From assembly GCA_036250195.1 (NCBI GenBank), contig JAVHZZ010000075.1, positions 62,001 to 126,000 of the forward strand: a stretch of 64,000 bases of DNA. The letters are read 5' to 3'. Every line of letters begins with the position of its first letter. Position 1 is the first letter of the stretch. Made by a program: the position numbers and the translations under genes. Shown here one piece after another: positions 61,951 through 64,000 of the stretch. The notes under the pieces are model-generated. The model worked only from the letters and a program-made list of their open reading frames with translations, had not been told where the DNA came from and did no database searches. The stretch comes from Mixophyes australis. Lineage: Eukaryota; Chordata; Amphibia; Anura; Limnodynastidae.

Positions 61951-64000
61951 AAAATAAGAATAAAAAAAAAATTAGTATAAAAATAAGAATAAAAGAAATT
62001 AGTATAAAAATAAGAATAAGTATAAAAATAAGTATAAAAATAAGAATAAAAAAAAAAATTAGTATAAGAATAAGTATAAAAATAAGTGTAAAAATAAGAA
62101 TAAAAAAAAAAAGTATAAAAATAAGAATAAGTATAAAAATAAGTATAAAAATAATAATAAAACAAAAATAAGTATAAAAATAAGAATAAAACAAAAATAA
62201 GTATAAAAATAAGAATAAACAAAAATAAGTATAAAAATAAGAATAAAAAAAATTGTATAAAAATAAGAATAAGTATAAAAATAAGAATAAAAAAATAATT
62301 AGTATAAAAATAGGAATAAGTATAAAAATAAGTATAAAAATGTATAAAAATAAGTATAAGTATAAAAATAAGTATAAAAATATGAATAAAAAAAAAGTAT
62401 AAGAATAAGTATAATAATAAGTATAAAAATAAGAAAAAAACAAAAATACATATAAAAATAAGAATAAGTATAAAAATAAGAATAAAATAAAAATAAGTAT
62501 AAAAATAAGAATAAAAAAAAATAGTATAAAAATAAGAATAAAACAAAAATAAGTATAAAAATAAGAATAAACAAAAAGGATAAAAATAAGAATAAGTATA
62601 AAAATAAGAATAAAAAAGTATAAAAATAAGAATAAGTATAAAAATAAGTATAAAAATAAGTATAAAAAAAAATTAGTATAAAAATAAGAATAAGTATAAA
62701 AATAAGTATAAAAATAAGAATAAGTATAAAAATAAGAATAAAACAAAAATAAGTATAAAAATAAGAATAAAAAAAATAAGTATAAAAATAAGAATAAAAC
62801 ACAAATAAGTATAAAAATAAGAATAATAAAAGGATACAAATAAGAATAAGTATAAAAATTAGAATAAGTATAAAAATAAGAATAAAAAAAAGTATAAAAT
62901 AAGAATAAGTATAAAAATAAGTATAAAAATAAGAATAAAACAAAAATAAGTATAAAAATAAGAATAAACAAAAATAAGTATAAAAATAAGAATAAAAAAA
63001 ATTGTATAAAAATAAGTATAAGTATAAAAATAAGTATAAAAATAAGAATAAAAAAAAAGTATAAGAATAAGTATAATAATAAGTATAAAAATAAGAAAAA
63101 AACAAAAATACATATAAAAATAAGAATAAGTATAAAAATAAGAATAAAATAAAAATAAGTATAAAAATAAGAATAAAAAAAAAATAGTATAAAAATAAGA
63201 ATAAAACAAAAATAAGTATAAAAATAAGAATAAACAAAAGGATAAAAATAAGAATAAGTATAAAAATAAGAATAAAAAAAGTATAAAAATAAGAATAAGT
63301 ATAAAAATAAGTATAAAAATAAGTATAACAAAAATTAGTATAAAAATAAGAATAAGTATAAAAATAAGTATAAAAATCAGAATAAAAAAAAAATTTGTAT
63401 AAGAATAAGTATAAAAATAAGAATAAAATAAAAATAAGTATAAAAATAAGAATAAAAAAAAATAGTATAAAAATAAGAATAAAACAAAAATAAGTATAAA
63501 AATAAGAATAAACAAAAAGGATAAAAATAAGAATAAGTATAAAAATAAGAATAAAAAAGTATAAAAATAAGAATAAGTATAAAAATAAGTATAAAAATAA
63601 GTATAAAAAAAAATTAGTATAAAAATAAGAATAAGTATAAAAATAAGTATAAAAATAAGAATAAGTATAAAAATAAGAATAAAACAAAAATAAGTATAAA
63701 AATAAGAATAAAAAAAATAAGTATAAAAATAAGAATAAAACACAAATAAGTATAAAAATAAGAATAATAAAAGGATACAAATAAGAATAAGTATAAAAAT
63801 TAGAATAAGTATAAAAATAAGAATAAAAAAAAGTATAAAAATAAGAATAAGTATAAAAATAAGTATAAAAATAAGAATAAAACAAAAATAAGTATAAAAA
63901 TAAGAATAAACAAAAATAAGTATAAAAATAAGAATAAAAAAAATTGTATAAAAATAAGTATAAGTATAAAAATAAGTATAAAAATAAGAATAAAAAAAAA
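61951..64000 (+). repeat. Right-hand higher-order block, unit 4 (cut by window end)
   Basis: Marker at 62296, 3253 bp after unit 3, and 58522/61772 are 3250 bp apart. The unit continues to the last base, so the array extends beyond the window. No coding content. Confidence 0.8.

Larger units (their letters stand above)
41172..64000 (+). repeat. A-rich hexamer satellite array, right part
   Basis: Same hexamer family and the same strand polarity as the left part, continuing to the end of the window. No other interspersed element, gene or RNA is visible. The ATGTATTAAAATAAG marker is common up to 49.44 kb and absent beyond it, while the TATCAAAATAAG, AAAAATATGAATAAAA and AATAATAAAAGGATACAAAT words dominate after 50.6 kb, so the array changes subfamily there. 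The longest open minus-strand frame (50648-57064) is a satellite artefact. Confidence 0.95.

Noticed and set aside
1..64000. Telomeric repeat array
   Set aside because: No TTAGGG-type or other G-run telomere unit was seen; G occurs singly, or as GG in rare words only.
1..64000. Phased A-tract bent DNA as a defined functional element
   Set aside because: A-runs recur mainly at 6, 12 and 18 bases, not near the 10-11-base helical repeat, so strong in-phase bending is not supported by reading alone.
1..64000. AT-rich protist or organelle genome as the source
   Set aside because: The base composition alone would allow it, but the L1-type LINE with a poly(A) tail and target-site duplication, and the lack of any gene in 60 kb, fit a large vertebrate genome better.

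Overview
The window is a eukaryotic, almost gene-free block of extremely A-rich satellite DNA (1-39297 and 41172-64000) interrupted by one non-satellite sequence, a 5'-truncated L1-type LINE (39298-41171). The LINE's C-terminal ORF2 protein (thumb-like region, CX3CX7HX4C zinc knuckle, AATAAA plus poly(A) tail) looks most like amphibian L1 elements. A large vertebrate genome, probably a frog or another amphibian, is therefore the best guess, with modest confidence. I see no bacterial signature, host gene, RNA gene or CRISPR array.

The satellite is built from three related hexamers on the + strand, AGTATA, AAAATA and AGAATA, mostly combined into 12-bp and 18-bp units and punctuated by short A-runs and rare variant words (AAACAAAA, AAACACAAAT, AAAATCAG, AAGGATA, TACATATA). 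The A/G-rich strand is always the + strand. C is rare and I saw no CpG in the array. The arrays have a nested higher-order structure. Segments of 0.9-4 kb recur in tandem or at a distance: 3741-bp and about 6.1-kb offsets in 1-9.9 kb; 1501 bp at 8.6-11.4 kb; 2126 bp at 11.4-15.7 kb; 906 bp at 19.3-21.1 kb; 1571 bp at 29-32 kb; 2852 bp at 30.8-36 kb; about 2.56 kb at 44-49.4 kb; and 1512-bp and 3.25-4.1-kb steps at 50.6-64 kb. A larger duplication links 21.4-27.3 kb with 37.0-44 kb, and 18.1-21.1 kb is repeated twice within 44.2-49.3 kb.

The LINE sits inside the large duplication. The paralogous site near 24.79 kb lacks it, so an empty allele-like site is visible in the same window. The insertion is flanked by up to 17 bp of direct repeat and has an uninterrupted 515-codon reading frame, so it appears to be young.

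The very long minus-strand reading frames (up to 2138 codons) are a by-product of the hexamer satellite, whose minus strand lacks stop codons in all three frames. They are not annotated as genes. No undescribed gene system can be supported. The unusual content is the satellite itself: its hierarchy, strict strand polarity, dense TATA-like and AATAAA-like words, and A-tracts that turn into T-tracts at constant length.
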